Below, in pieces: positions 1 through 6,719 of a DNA stretch of 11,104 nt. Below the pieces are notes generated by a model that worked only from the letters and a program-made list of their open reading frames with translations, ran no database searches and had not been told where the DNA came from. This DNA comes from Candidatus Liptonbacteria bacterium (GTDB lineage Bacteria; Patescibacteriota; Minisyncoccia; UBA6257; 2-01-FULL-56-20), in NCBI GenBank assembly GCA_016212635.1, contig JACRFR010000034.1:1-11104 (forward strand), given 5' to 3'. The position numbers were made by a program, and so were the translations under genes. Positions within the stretch are counted from its first letter, which is position 1; each line of letters begins with the position of its first letter.

Positions 1-1482
1 CCCAAGAACAGCTACCTGGTCTTCAATGCCAGCAATCCCGAGGATTGCCTGTACGGCAACGCGGTCAACTTTTGCCAAGACTGCTGCGACAACTCCCATA
101 TTTCCAAATGTGAAAAGTGCTACCAGGGTTTCTGGCTGACCGCTTGCAATAACTGCCATTTTTCCAGCCAGTGCGAAAATTGTTTCGATCTGTGGTTTTC
201 CAAAAATTGCGTGGGCTGTTCCAATTGCTTTGGCTGTGCGGGGCTGAAGAACAAGAGTTATTGCGTCTGGAACAAGCAGTATGCCAAAGAGGAGTACGTG
301 GCGATCCTGAAGTCATATAATCTGGGATCCTATGCGGGCATTCAGGAGTTAAAGAACAAAGCGGAAGCATTCTGGCTGAAGTTTCCGGTTAAGTTCAGGG
401 AGGGATCGCACAATTTGAATGTCAGCGGCAACTACATCAATCACTGCAAGAATGTGCGCGATTCGTTCTTGGTGCGGGAGTGCGAAAATATGCGCTACTG
501 CCAGTATGTACAAGAGCCGCCCGGGAGCAAGGATTGTTACGATTACTCCATCTGGGGTGATAGCAACCAGCTGGTTTATGAGTGCCACGCCTCCGGCATC
601 GGTCTGTATAACGTCAAGTTCTGTTTATTCGCCCAAGAGAATTCCAAAGACTTAGAGTATTGTCTGATCTGCCAAAGTTCCTCCGACTTGTTCGGCTGCG
701 TGTCCCTGCGCAAGAAACAGTTCTGCATTTTGAACAAGCAGTATTCCGAAAGCGAGTATCGGGAGCTGACCGCCAAAATTCGCCAACAGATGAGCGACCT
801 GCCGTACGTAGATTCCCAAGGCCGGGTTTACAAGTACGGCGAGTTTCTCCCCATCGAGATGTCGCCTTTCGGTTATAACGAGACCATGGCCCAGGAGTAT
901 TTCCCTTTAACCAAAGAGGAGGCCCTAGCGCAGGGTTACCGCTGGCGGGATACGGCGGAGCGCGACTACAGGGTCACACTACCGCAAGAAAAGCTGCCGG
1001 ACCGGATAGACGAGGTGCCGGACTCGATTACCGCAGAGATTATTAGTTGCGCTCATGCTTCTCTAGATTCAATTCCGCGATTATCCGCGTCAATTCCGCG
1101 TTATTCCGCGAGTTGTAATCAACTATGCACCACCGCTTTCAAGATAATCCCGGCAGAACTGCAGTTCTACCGCAAGATCGGCTTGCCTCTGCCGCGACTC
1201 TGTCCCAACTGCCGGACTTTCGAGCGGCTCAAGCAGCGCATCGGACTTAAGGTTTATCCGAGGACTTGCCAGTGCGCCGGGAAGGAAGCGAGGAGCGACC
1301 CGCGCTACGCCGAAGGCTCCAGCGAGGCGAGGGAGCGAAGAGCGATGAGCGAGAAATACCAAAATACGGCGGGACATTTTCACGGTTCCGGCCCGTGTCC
1401 CAGCGAATTCGAAACCACATACTCGCCCGACCGGCCGGAAATCGTGTATTGTGAGAGTTGCTATCAGGCCGAGGTGGCGTGA
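1..1482 (+). CDS. Cys-rich multi zinc-ribbon protein of CPR type (5' end missing)
   Basis: The frame is open from the first base, so the N-terminus lies upstream; 493 residues are visible. Methionine at codon 71 (base 211) is internal and not a start. Residues 1-260 hold many Cys in CxxC-like spacing (for example CSNCFGC, CEKC, CNNC). Two units end in a similar NKQY-x3-EY motif (near residues 90 and 245), so this part is an internal duplication. The C-terminus has FYRKIGLPLPRLCPNC, then a final ribbon with PDRPEIVYCESCY. I recognise this as a family common in Parcubacteria, often given the uninformative label Caib/baif; its function is unknown, and metal binding is inferred from the Cys pattern. 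Two stretches look foreign: residues about 353-370 (a 21-bp tandem duplication) and 428-452 (a palindromic module). A hairpin follows 7 bp after the stop. Confidence 0.8.
   Translation, partial: PKNSYLVFNASNPEDCLYGNAVNFCQDCCDNSHISKCEKCYQGFWLTACNNCHFSSQCENCFDLWFSKNCVGCSNCFGCAGLKNKSYCVWNKQYAKEEYVAILKSYNLGSYAGIQELKNKAEAFWLKFPVKFREGSHNLNVSGNYINHCKNVRDSFLVRECENMRYCQYVQEPPGSKDCYDYSIWGDSNQLVYECHASGIGLYNVKFCLFAQENSKDLEYCLICQSSSDLFGCVSLRKKQFCILNKQYSESEYRELTAKIRQQMSDLPYVDSQGRVYKYGEFLPIEMSPFGYNETMAQEYFPLTKEEALAQGYRWRDTAERDYRVTLPQEKLPDRIDEVPDSITAEIISCAHASLDSIPRLSASIPRYSASCNQLCTTAFKIIPAELQFYRKIGLPLPRLCPNCRTFERLKQRIGLKVYPRTCQCAGKEARSDPRYAEGSSEARERRAMSEKYQNTAGHFHGSGPCPSEFETTYSPDRPEIVYCESCYQAEVA
1069..1110. 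repeat. 21-bp in-frame tandem duplication with TTCCGCG core
   Basis: Two 21-bp units (1069-1089 and 1090-1110) start with the same 11 bases, TCAATTCCGCG. CCGCG recurs at 1075, 1085, 1096 and 1106, a spacing of 10-11 bases. The unit length is a multiple of three and encodes SIPRLSA then SIPRYSA. It sits between CAH and CNQLC, where related proteins, as I recall them, have a short Cys-knuckle loop. Confidence 0.75.
1282..1356 (+). repeat. In-frame palindromic module, copy A (inside the Cys-rich protein gene)
   Basis: This copy encodes about residues 428-452 (KEARSDPRYAEG...), between TCQCAG and YQNTAGHFHGSG. Those flanks read as continuous family sequence without it. Bases 1286-1344 match 4092-4150 inside trmD at 51 of 59 positions by my alignment, including a shared 20-mer GAGCGACCCGCGCTACGCCG (1293-1312 and 4099-4118). 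The two host genes are unrelated, so the similarity is of the inserted DNA. Confidence 0.75.
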
Positions 1483-1489
1483 ATTTGGG

Positions 1490-1526
1490 GAGGTCGGGCC
1501 TCGGGGGGTTCTAGAGGCCCGACCTC
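1490..1526. repeat. GAGGTCGGGCCTC hairpin, copy 1
   Basis: A perfect 13-bp inverted repeat (1490-1502 and 1514-1526) with an 11-base G-rich loop begins 7 bp after a stop codon. The same element occurs at 10728-10765 after murG. There is no T tract downstream (GAGAAATTG follows). It is therefore either a dispersed REP-like hairpin or a transcript 3'-end stem, not a standard intrinsic terminator. Confidence 0.8.
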
Positions 1527-1627
1527 GAGAAATTGAAAGACGGTGGCGGATAAGTGGAATTCTAATCGGCCAAGTGGTACTATTTCAGTGTCGCATATAC
1601 CGGCGCCGTTGTTGGCTGTTACCTCTT

Positions 1628-1662
1628 ATTCTACATTCTACATTCTAACTTCTATATTCTAC
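1628..1662. repeat. Heptanucleotide tandem repeat, about five ATTCTAC units
   Basis: Units of exactly 7 bp are ATTCTAC, ATTCTAC, ATTCTAA, CTTCTAT and ATTCTAC. The array ends 4 bp before the ATG of the ATPase gene. It also supplies a TATATT (1653-1658) that could serve as a -10 box. The rest of the 1483-1666 gap holds the hairpin and about 100 bp with no recognisable feature. Confidence 0.85.
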
Positions 1663-1666
1663 CCCC

Positions 1667-3496
1667 ATGAGCGCCAATCCCGATAAAGACGTAGTATTTT
1701 TCGCCAAGACCGATTTCCGGGGCGCCCACCGGGTATTTGGCATCCGGCGGGAAGATCGCCGCCAACACATGTACATTGTCGGTAAGACCGGCACCGGCAA
1801 AACCACCCTGGAGAACAACATGATCATCCAGGACATCGTGAATGGGGAGGGCCTAGCGGTGATCGACCCGCACGGCGACCTGGTGGAGAACATACTGGAC
1901 CGTATTCCGGAACACCGGATGGATGATGTGGTGTACTTCAATCCGGCGGATTCCGAATACCACATCGGGTTCAACATTCTGGACTTGCCGGACCCGAAGT
2001 ATAAGCACCTGGTAGCCTCGGGGCTGATGGGTATTTTCACTAAGATCTGGCAAAACGTCTGGTCGGCGCGCATGGAATATATCATGAACAATGCCATTCT
2101 GGCCCTGCTCGATACCCCGGGTTCCACCTTACTGGGCATCACTCGGATTTTAGTGGATAAAGACTATCGGCAGATGATCATCAATAACGTTAAAGATCCG
2201 GTGGTGCGCTCTTTTTGGATCAGCGAGTTCGAAAGTTGGCGCGATCAGTTTCGAAATGAAGCCATCGCGCCGATCCAGAACAAGGTCGGTCAATTCCTGT
2301 CCACCGCCCTGATCCGCAATATTGTCGGCCAGGCCAAAAGTTCCATTTCCTTCGATGATTTGGTCAATACCGGCAAAGTATTCCTGGTGAACGTGTCCAA
2401 GGGTCGCATCGGCGAGGACAACTCCGCGCTTCTGGGAGCCATGATCATCACCAAATTGCAACTGGCCGCCATGGAACGAGTGCGCATTCCCGAGGAAGAA
2501 CGAGTCGATTTTTATTTGTATGTGGACGAGTTTCAGAACTTCGCCACCGACGCCTTTGCCAGTATTTTATCCGAAGCCCGCAAGTACCGCTTGGATCTGA
2601 TCGTGGCCCATCAATATATCGGCCAATTGGTTACGGACTTGGGCGACAGCCGTTCGGCCAAGGTCCGGGACGCCATCTTCGGCAACGTCGGCACGATGAT
2701 CATGTTTCGAATCGGCGCCGCGGATGCGGAATTTTTGGAAAATGAGTTTACGCCGGAATTCACGATCGAAGATATGGTCAACCTGCCCAACCGGCACGTT
2801 TACTTGAAACTCATGGTTGACGGTGTCACCTCCCGCCCCTTCTCGGCCGCGACCCTGCCGCCCTTTAAGTATGAAGCTGCGGCTATGTCCCGAGAGCGCA
2901 TTATCCAGAACGCCCGGAAACGTTACGCTCGGCCGAATTATCAAGTGGAGGAAGAGATCGCCAAGTCTATCAGCGGTGGCGGCACGATGTCGCTTAATAT
3001 CTTAGCGGAACATCAGGCCCAGCCGCCGCGCGAACGAGTTTCAGCCGCGCGCCCCGGTGGCGGGAGTGGTGGTCCGCGGCCGACCCGCGACGTACGACCG
3101 AGCACAGGAAGCGGTCGGGGTCAACAGGGAGTGGACGCTCTGGCCCAACTGGGCATTCATTTCGAACCGCGCAAGGAGGAATCTCGGCCGCCAACCGACC
3201 GGCGTTCACCGGAACGGATAATGTCTAATTCGGCCCCGCGGAGCGCACCCAGCGGCGCTCATCTGGGGCCAAGCGAGGCCCGACCGATCATCAAATCGGA
3301 AGTGAATCCTCCACCGCCCGCGGCGGCAACCATGATGTCTTTGTCCGACTTGAAGCCGCGCGACCGGGTGCCTAAACACCAACCCAATGAAGATGTTAAA
3401 AAGGATAGTGTGGACGAGTTGCGGAAAAGTATTAATGCGGCCTTAAATCAGCCGGTTGCGGCAGAACCGGAGGCCGAAGATAAAGATGACGTGTGA
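1667..3496 (+). CDS. HerA/TraG-VirD4-like DUF87 P-loop ATPase
   Basis: 609 residues. Walker A is GKTGTGKTT at residues 39-47, followed by VIDPHGD at 65-71. Walker B is YLYVDEFQN at about 283-291, and VAHQYIGQL at 313-321 resembles the Gln motif of HerA/FtsK-type pumps. The N-terminus begins almost at the P-loop and has no membrane segment, unlike VirD4/TraD coupling proteins. Residues from about 433 to the end are low-complexity, rich in Pro, Arg, Gly and Ser, and probably disordered. In known relatives this fold moves DNA or protein by ATP hydrolysis; the substrate here is unknown. No VirB-type conjugation genes lie in the window. The ATG at 1667 is chosen because it is the first in frame and precedes the conserved domain; no Shine-Dalgarno sequence is seen. 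The 3' end overlaps trmD by GTGA, suggesting translational coupling. Confidence 0.85.
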   Translation: MSANPDKDVVFFAKTDFRGAHRVFGIRREDRRQHMYIVGKTGTGKTTLENNMIIQDIVNGEGLAVIDPHGDLVENILDRIPEHRMDDVVYFNPADSEYHIGFNILDLPDPKYKHLVASGLMGIFTKIWQNVWSARMEYIMNNAILALLDTPGSTLLGITRILVDKDYRQMIINNVKDPVVRSFWISEFESWRDQFRNEAIAPIQNKVGQFLSTALIRNIVGQAKSSISFDDLVNTGKVFLVNVSKGRIGEDNSALLGAMIITKLQLAAMERVRIPEEERVDFYLYVDEFQNFATDAFASILSEARKYRLDLIVAHQYIGQLVTDLGDSRSAKVRDAIFGNVGTMIMFRIGAADAEFLENEFTPEFTIEDMVNLPNRHVYLKLMVDGVTSRPFSAATLPPFKYEAAAMSRERIIQNARKRYARPNYQVEEEIAKSISGGGTMSLNILAEHQAQPPRERVSAARPGGGSGGPRPTRDVRPSTGSGRGQQGVDALAQLGIHFEPRKEESRPPTDRRSPERIMSNSAPRSAPSGAHLGPSEARPIIKSEVNPPPPAAATMMSLSDLKPRDRVPKHQPNEDVKKDSVDELRKSINAALNQPVAAEPEAEDKDDV

Positions 3497-4272
3497 TTTT
3501 TTCCATTCTCTCAATTTTTCCGGAAGCGGTCAGCTCTTATTTGCAAGAGTCGCTTTTGAAACGCGCCCAAGACCGGAAGCTGGTTCGGATCAACCGGTAC
3601 GATCTCCGGGATTTCGCTCATGACCCACACCGCAAAGTAGATGATCGTCCGTTCGGCGGCGGGCCGGGAATGGTACTGCAGGTCGGGCCGATACATCGGG
3701 CAGTGCGCGAAGCGAAGAGCGACGAGCGAAGAGCGCCCTCCGAAGGAGGGTCCGCCTCCGGCGGAAAGAGTAAAGAAAAGAAAACAAGGGTCATACTATT
3801 TTCCACTCGGGGCAAAGTATTTGATGCCCGTGCGGCCAGACGTTTATCCAAGTATGACCACCTGATTTTTATTTGCGGGCGCTACGAGGGTGTGGATGAG
3901 CGCGTGGCCAAATATGTGGCCGATGAAGAGTTGTCGATCGGCGATTATGTTTTATCCGGCGGAGAACTTCCGGCGCTGGTGGTGATAGAAGCGATTAGCC
4001 GATTCTTGCCCGGATTCTTGGGGAAAGGAGAATCGTTAGAAGAGGTCAAGGGATCTTACCCGGTCTATACTCGGCCGGAAGTGTACCGGGTAAGCGAAGA
4101 GCGACCCGCGCTACGCCGGAGGCTTCGGCGAGGCGAGAGAGCAAGAAGCGCCCTCCGAAGGAGGGTCCGCCTTCGGCGGAAAGAGAGAGAAAAAACTAAA
4201 AGCTGGAAAGTGCCGAAGGTGTTACTGTCCGGCGATCATGCGAAAATCGCCGAGTGGCGGAGAAAGCATTAA
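3493..4272 (+). CDS. trmD: tRNA (guanine37-N1)-methyltransferase with two inserted segments
   Basis: TrmD uses S-adenosylmethionine to make m1G37 in tRNAs, which prevents +1 frameshifts. The GTG start gives MIFSILSIFPE, the usual TrmD N-terminus. Signatures are RPFGGGPGM (52-60), FICGRYEGVDERV (126-138), the trefoil-knot segment ELSIGDYVLSGGELPA (146-161), SRFLPGFLG (169-177), YTRPEVY (192-198) and VPKVLLSGDHAKIAEWR (240-256). Two segments are foreign: about residues 72-97, between HRAV and TRVILFS, and 200-237, between PEVYR and WKVP. Both are encoded by the palindromic module. Without them the protein is only about 195 residues and ends just after EWRRKH, so the C-terminal helical part known in E. 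coli TrmD is largely absent. Ser188 stands where many TrmDs have the catalytic Asp of the D-x-P-x-Y-T-R-P motif. Transcribed with the ATPase gene (4-bp overlap). Confidence 0.93.
   Translation: MIFSILSIFPEAVSSYLQESLLKRAQDRKLVRINRYDLRDFAHDPHRKVDDRPFGGGPGMVLQVGPIHRAVREAKSDERRAPSEGGSASGGKSKEKKTRVILFSTRGKVFDARAARRLSKYDHLIFICGRYEGVDERVAKYVADEELSIGDYVLSGGELPALVVIEAISRFLPGFLGKGESLEEVKGSYPVYTRPEVYRVSEERPALRRRLRRGERARSALRRRVRLRRKEREKTKSWKVPKVLLSGDHAKIAEWRRKH
3706..3783 (+). repeat. In-frame palindromic module, copy B (trmD insert 1)
   Basis: This copy encodes about TrmD residues 72-97 (REAKSDERRAPSEGG...). It has two consecutive 6-bp-stem hairpins: CCCTCC/GGAGGG (3736-3750) and TCCGCC/GGCGGA (3751-3765). 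Bases 3733-3770 match 4148-4185 at 37 of 38 positions. The upstream part (GCGAAGCGAAGAGCGACGAGCG) looks like the other module with its central stem deleted. Confidence 0.8.
4090..4203 (+). repeat. In-frame palindromic module, copy C (trmD insert 2, composite)
   Basis: This copy encodes about TrmD residues 200-237, a strongly basic stretch rich in Arg. It joins both modules: bases 4092-4150 resemble copy A, and 4148-4185 resemble copy B. Hairpins are CGCCG/CGGCG (4114-4130), CCCTCC/GGAGGG (4151-4165) and TCCGCC/GGCGGA (4166-4180). It is translated in a different frame from copies A and B. Confidence 0.8.
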
Positions 4273-4312
4273 TGACTAATGACTACTGGCCATTGACTAT
4301 TGACTACTGACA
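4271..4312. repeat. Heptanucleotide tandem repeat, six ATTGACT-like units
   Basis: Seven-base units are AATGACT, AATGACT, ACTGGCC, ATTGACT, ATTGACT and ACTGACA, overlapping the trmD stop by 2 bp. The period is the same as at 1628-1662 but the unit sequence differs. A TTG at 4300 inside the array opens the comEC frame but is unlikely to be the start. Confidence 0.8.
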
Positions 4313-4335
4313 CGCAGAAATCTTTTTTCGAAACT

Positions 4336-4372
4336 ATTCGCGTTATTGCCTCCCCAATTCGCGATATTCGCG
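4336..4372. repeat. Three ATTCGCG repeats upstream of comEC
   Basis: ATTCGCG occurs at 4336, 4357 and 4366, and the last two form the small palindrome GCGATATTCGC. The motif resembles the ATTCCGCG core of the duplication at 1069-1110. The block lies just before the ATG at 4381, so it is either a 5' leader or an added N-terminal coding stretch. Confidence 0.55.
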
Positions 4373-4380
4373 ATTACTCT

Positions 4381-5811
4381 ATGCACAAGTCGGATCTCGC
4401 GTTCGGTTGTGCCTTGAGTTTATTGAGCGGAAGCGCTTCTGTTCTACTGGGCTGGGGAGTGTACGCTGCCGGAACTATATATCTTCTTGCCCTCGGTCTG
4501 ATCTTGGCCTACACCCGATCATTCCGGTGGCGAGTATGCGTGCTCTTCGGCGCGTGTTTCTTGGCTGGCATTTTGTACACCCGCGGTTATTTGATACTAG
4601 CGGCACCCCCGCCCAATATACCTCTGGGCCGAACAGTTACTATCACCGGCCAGATCCAAAAAGAACCGCGCTTCACGGAGCGATCCCAGGTGCTGGACGT
4701 GTCCACGCAAGATCCGGTCGTGGGGAATATTCGAGTGATCGCTCCCAGGTCCCAAGAGCTGGCCTATGGCGATACGGTGCGGGGCACGGGTGTCTTGGAG
4801 GCGCCGCAACGCGCCGGTGATCCGCCGTCTGTTTTCTGGTCGAAGCTGGAATTGATCGGTAGCGGGGGTGGATCCGGACTAAAGCGCTGGCTCCTCGCAG
4901 TCAAAAGTACCAGCAACGCGTCGTTTCGAGCCAATCTGCCGATAGATTCCGCCGCCTTGCTCGCGGGCATTACCTTGGGCGTGCAAAGCGACTTCTCGAC
5001 TCAACTCAAAGATCAGATGAAAACGAGCGGCACCACTCATCTGGTGGCCTTGTCGGGCTACAATATCGGAATTCTGGTCTTGGCCATAGCTCGAGTTTTT
5101 AGCTCGCGACTGCGTCGGCGTTGGGTTTTTTGGCTGACCACGGCGGTAATAATCTTGTTTGTGATCATGGTCGGCGCCTCGGCCTCGGTGGTTCGCGCGG
5201 CAGTTATGGGCTTTCTGGTTCTTCTGGCCGGCGAGGTCGGGCGGGCTTATTATGCGCGCAACGCCATTGTCCTGACCGCGGCCGCGATGTTTGTTTTGGA
5301 TCCTCTGGTGCTGCGGGATATTGGATTCCAGTTGTCCTTCGTGAGTTTCCTGGGCATTTCATATCTCGTGCCGCATCTGGGACCATGCCTGGGCACGGAA
5401 CACGGGAAGGGCTTCTTGGGCTGGCGCGCCAACCTGGCCGAAACACTCACGGCTCAATTGGGCGTTTTGCCTATTTTACTCTCTTATTTTGGGACCGTGT
5501 CCCTGACCGGCGTGTTGGCCAACGTGTTGATCTTATCGGTAGTGCCCGTGACCATGTTCTTTGGTTTCTTATTGGCGGCTTTGTCCGTTTTGTCTCCGTT
5601 TCTGGCAATGCTGGCCGCCTGGCCCGCGAAATTATTGCTGGGCTACCAGCTCGCGGTTATTGGCGTAGCTGCTGATTTACGCCTACCATTGAGCCTGGGG
5701 TCGGGCGGGAGCTGGATATTTATGTTCAGCTACTATGCCGTGCTGGTTCTGTTCCTGGGGTGGAGCGAGTATCGCGCCCGGCTAAGAAAGAAAACCGCAG
5801 AAATATCATGA
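4381..5811 (+). CDS. comEC: ComEC/Rec2 competence protein, membrane channel part
   Basis: 476 residues from the ATG. In competent bacteria ComEC is the inner-membrane channel for single-stranded DNA. The N-terminus has hydrophobic segments (AFGCALSLLSG..., VYAAGTIYLLALGLIL, VLFGACFLAGILY). An OB-fold-like soluble stretch follows (RTVTITGQIQKEPRF...). The Competence domain has the typical LLAGITLGVQSDFSTQLKDQ and TSGTTHLVALSGYNIGIL, then a series of membrane helices to the C-terminus. The usual C-terminal MBL domain is missing and is encoded by the next gene, joined by an ATGA overlap. The frame is open from TTG 4300, but those 27 extra codons are made of repeats, so I prefer ATG 4381. No pilus or other com genes are in the window, so working uptake here is inferred. 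Confidence 0.85.
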   Translation: MHKSDLAFGCALSLLSGSASVLLGWGVYAAGTIYLLALGLILAYTRSFRWRVCVLFGACFLAGILYTRGYLILAAPPPNIPLGRTVTITGQIQKEPRFTERSQVLDVSTQDPVVGNIRVIAPRSQELAYGDTVRGTGVLEAPQRAGDPPSVFWSKLELIGSGGGSGLKRWLLAVKSTSNASFRANLPIDSAALLAGITLGVQSDFSTQLKDQMKTSGTTHLVALSGYNIGILVLAIARVFSSRLRRRWVFWLTTAVIILFVIMVGASASVVRAAVMGFLVLLAGEVGRAYYARNAIVLTAAAMFVLDPLVLRDIGFQLSFVSFLGISYLVPHLGPCLGTEHGKGFLGWRANLAETLTAQLGVLPILLSYFGTVSLTGVLANVLILSVVPVTMFFGFLLAALSVLSPFLAMLAAWPAKLLLGYQLAVIGVAADLRLPLSLGSGGSWIFMFSYYAVLVLFLGWSEYRARLRKKTAEIS

Positions 5812-6689
5812 CCGAACGCCAGAACTTTTGGTTTACCCTAGGATTGATGCTGGCGGTGGTCCTGGATCTTTCCGTTTGGTGGCAAGTCGTGCGCGGCGGA
5901 CCCAGTAGCCAGCCGCGTTTGCATTTTTTATCGGTGGGACAGGGAGATTCGGAACTGTTGGAATTGCCGGGCGGAGTAAATATGTTATTCGATGCCGGGC
6001 CGGATGCGACTGTTGTCCGCAAACTGGAGCGGGTTTTGCCGCCCGCCCGGCGAACAATCGATCTGGCACTGATCACCCATCCCCAGTTGGATCATTATAA
6101 CGGCTACCGCAGCTTGATCGGGCGGTACCAGATCGGCGCCTTCTTGGTCAATGGCCGCGATGATTCCGGCAGCGCGACGGAATGGCGCGACTTAATGAAG
6201 CTCGCGGCGGCCCAGGGAGTGCCGACCGTAACCCTGGGGGCAGGGGATAGGATCCGAGTCGGCCGGAACACGATCAACATACTGGCGCCGGATGCGGCCT
6301 GGCGAGACAGCGCGGAGCTGAACGACACCGGTCTGGTGGCTAAAATCAACACCTCGGCCTTCCGCGCACTTCTGCTCGCGGACATTGATGCCGCGGAAGA
6401 GGAATACCTGGCGACTCGTACTGACCTGGCGGCGGATATCTTAAAACTGTCCCACCACGGCTCTAAGTTTTCCTCCAGTGAAGCACTTTTGAAAGCAGTT
6501 AATCCGCGGGTAGTAGCGGTGGAAGTTGGCGCACGCAACCGTTACGGGCATCCCTCACCGGAAACACTGGCGCGCGTAGCAACCAGCACTACGGCCAGGA
6601 TATTTCGGACTGACCGCGACGGCACCATCACTATCACCGGCCAGAATAATGTTCTACAAGTAACCACGCAATATACCGCTCAACCATAA
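5808..6689 (+). CDS. Membrane-anchored metallo-beta-lactamase-fold protein (ComEC C-terminal domain)
   Basis: 293 residues. The ATG overlaps the comEC stop in ATGA. One membrane segment lies at about residues 7-28, so the catalytic domain should face outside. ComEC-type MBL motifs are FLSVGQGDS (40-48), FDAGPD (61-66), THPQLDH (90-96), LLLADIDAAEEEYL, LKLSHHGSKFSSS (H216, H217) and NRYGHPSPETL (H248). The second position of the HxHxDH motif is Gln93, where ComEC proteins often have Asp. The other expected metal ligands are present, so metal binding and a phosphodiesterase or nuclease activity are plausible. In full-length ComEC this domain is thought to degrade the non-transported DNA strand. 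An upstream in-frame ATG at 5760 lies inside comEC and is less likely than the coupled start. Confidence 0.85.
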   Translation: MTERQNFWFTLGLMLAVVLDLSVWWQVVRGGPSSQPRLHFLSVGQGDSELLELPGGVNMLFDAGPDATVVRKLERVLPPARRTIDLALITHPQLDHYNGYRSLIGRYQIGAFLVNGRDDSGSATEWRDLMKLAAAQGVPTVTLGAGDRIRVGRNTINILAPDAAWRDSAELNDTGLVAKINTSAFRALLLADIDAAEEEYLATRTDLAADILKLSHHGSKFSSSEALLKAVNPRVVAVEVGARNRYGHPSPETLARVATSTTARIFRTDRDGTITITGQNNVLQVTTQYTAQP

Positions 6690-6719
6690 ACACGCCCAAT
6701 CACCTCATTCGCACGCACC

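Noticed and set aside
211..1482. Start of the first gene at the ATG at 211
   Set aside because: The same frame is open back to base 1 and encodes more of the same CxxC-rich repeat, so the gene is truncated by the window edge.
1490..1526. Standard rho-independent terminator
   Set aside because: The stem is strong, but no T tract follows here or at the second copy at 10728-10765, so I call it a hairpin repeat instead.
1645..2142. Long minus-strand reading frame opposite the ATPase gene
   Set aside because: It lies wholly over the conserved P-loop gene and has no recognisable motifs; it is a GC-driven shadow frame.
3706..4203. trmD as a pseudogene because of the inserts
   Set aside because: The frame is intact, both inserts fall between conserved motifs, and all other signature motifs are present.
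4271..4312. CRISPR-like array
   Set aside because: Units are only 7 bp with no spacers; these are simple tandem repeats.
4300..4380. TTG 4300 as comEC start
   Set aside because: The TTG lies inside the heptanucleotide array and the added residues are encoded by repeats; ATG 4381 immediately precedes the hydrophobic N-terminus.
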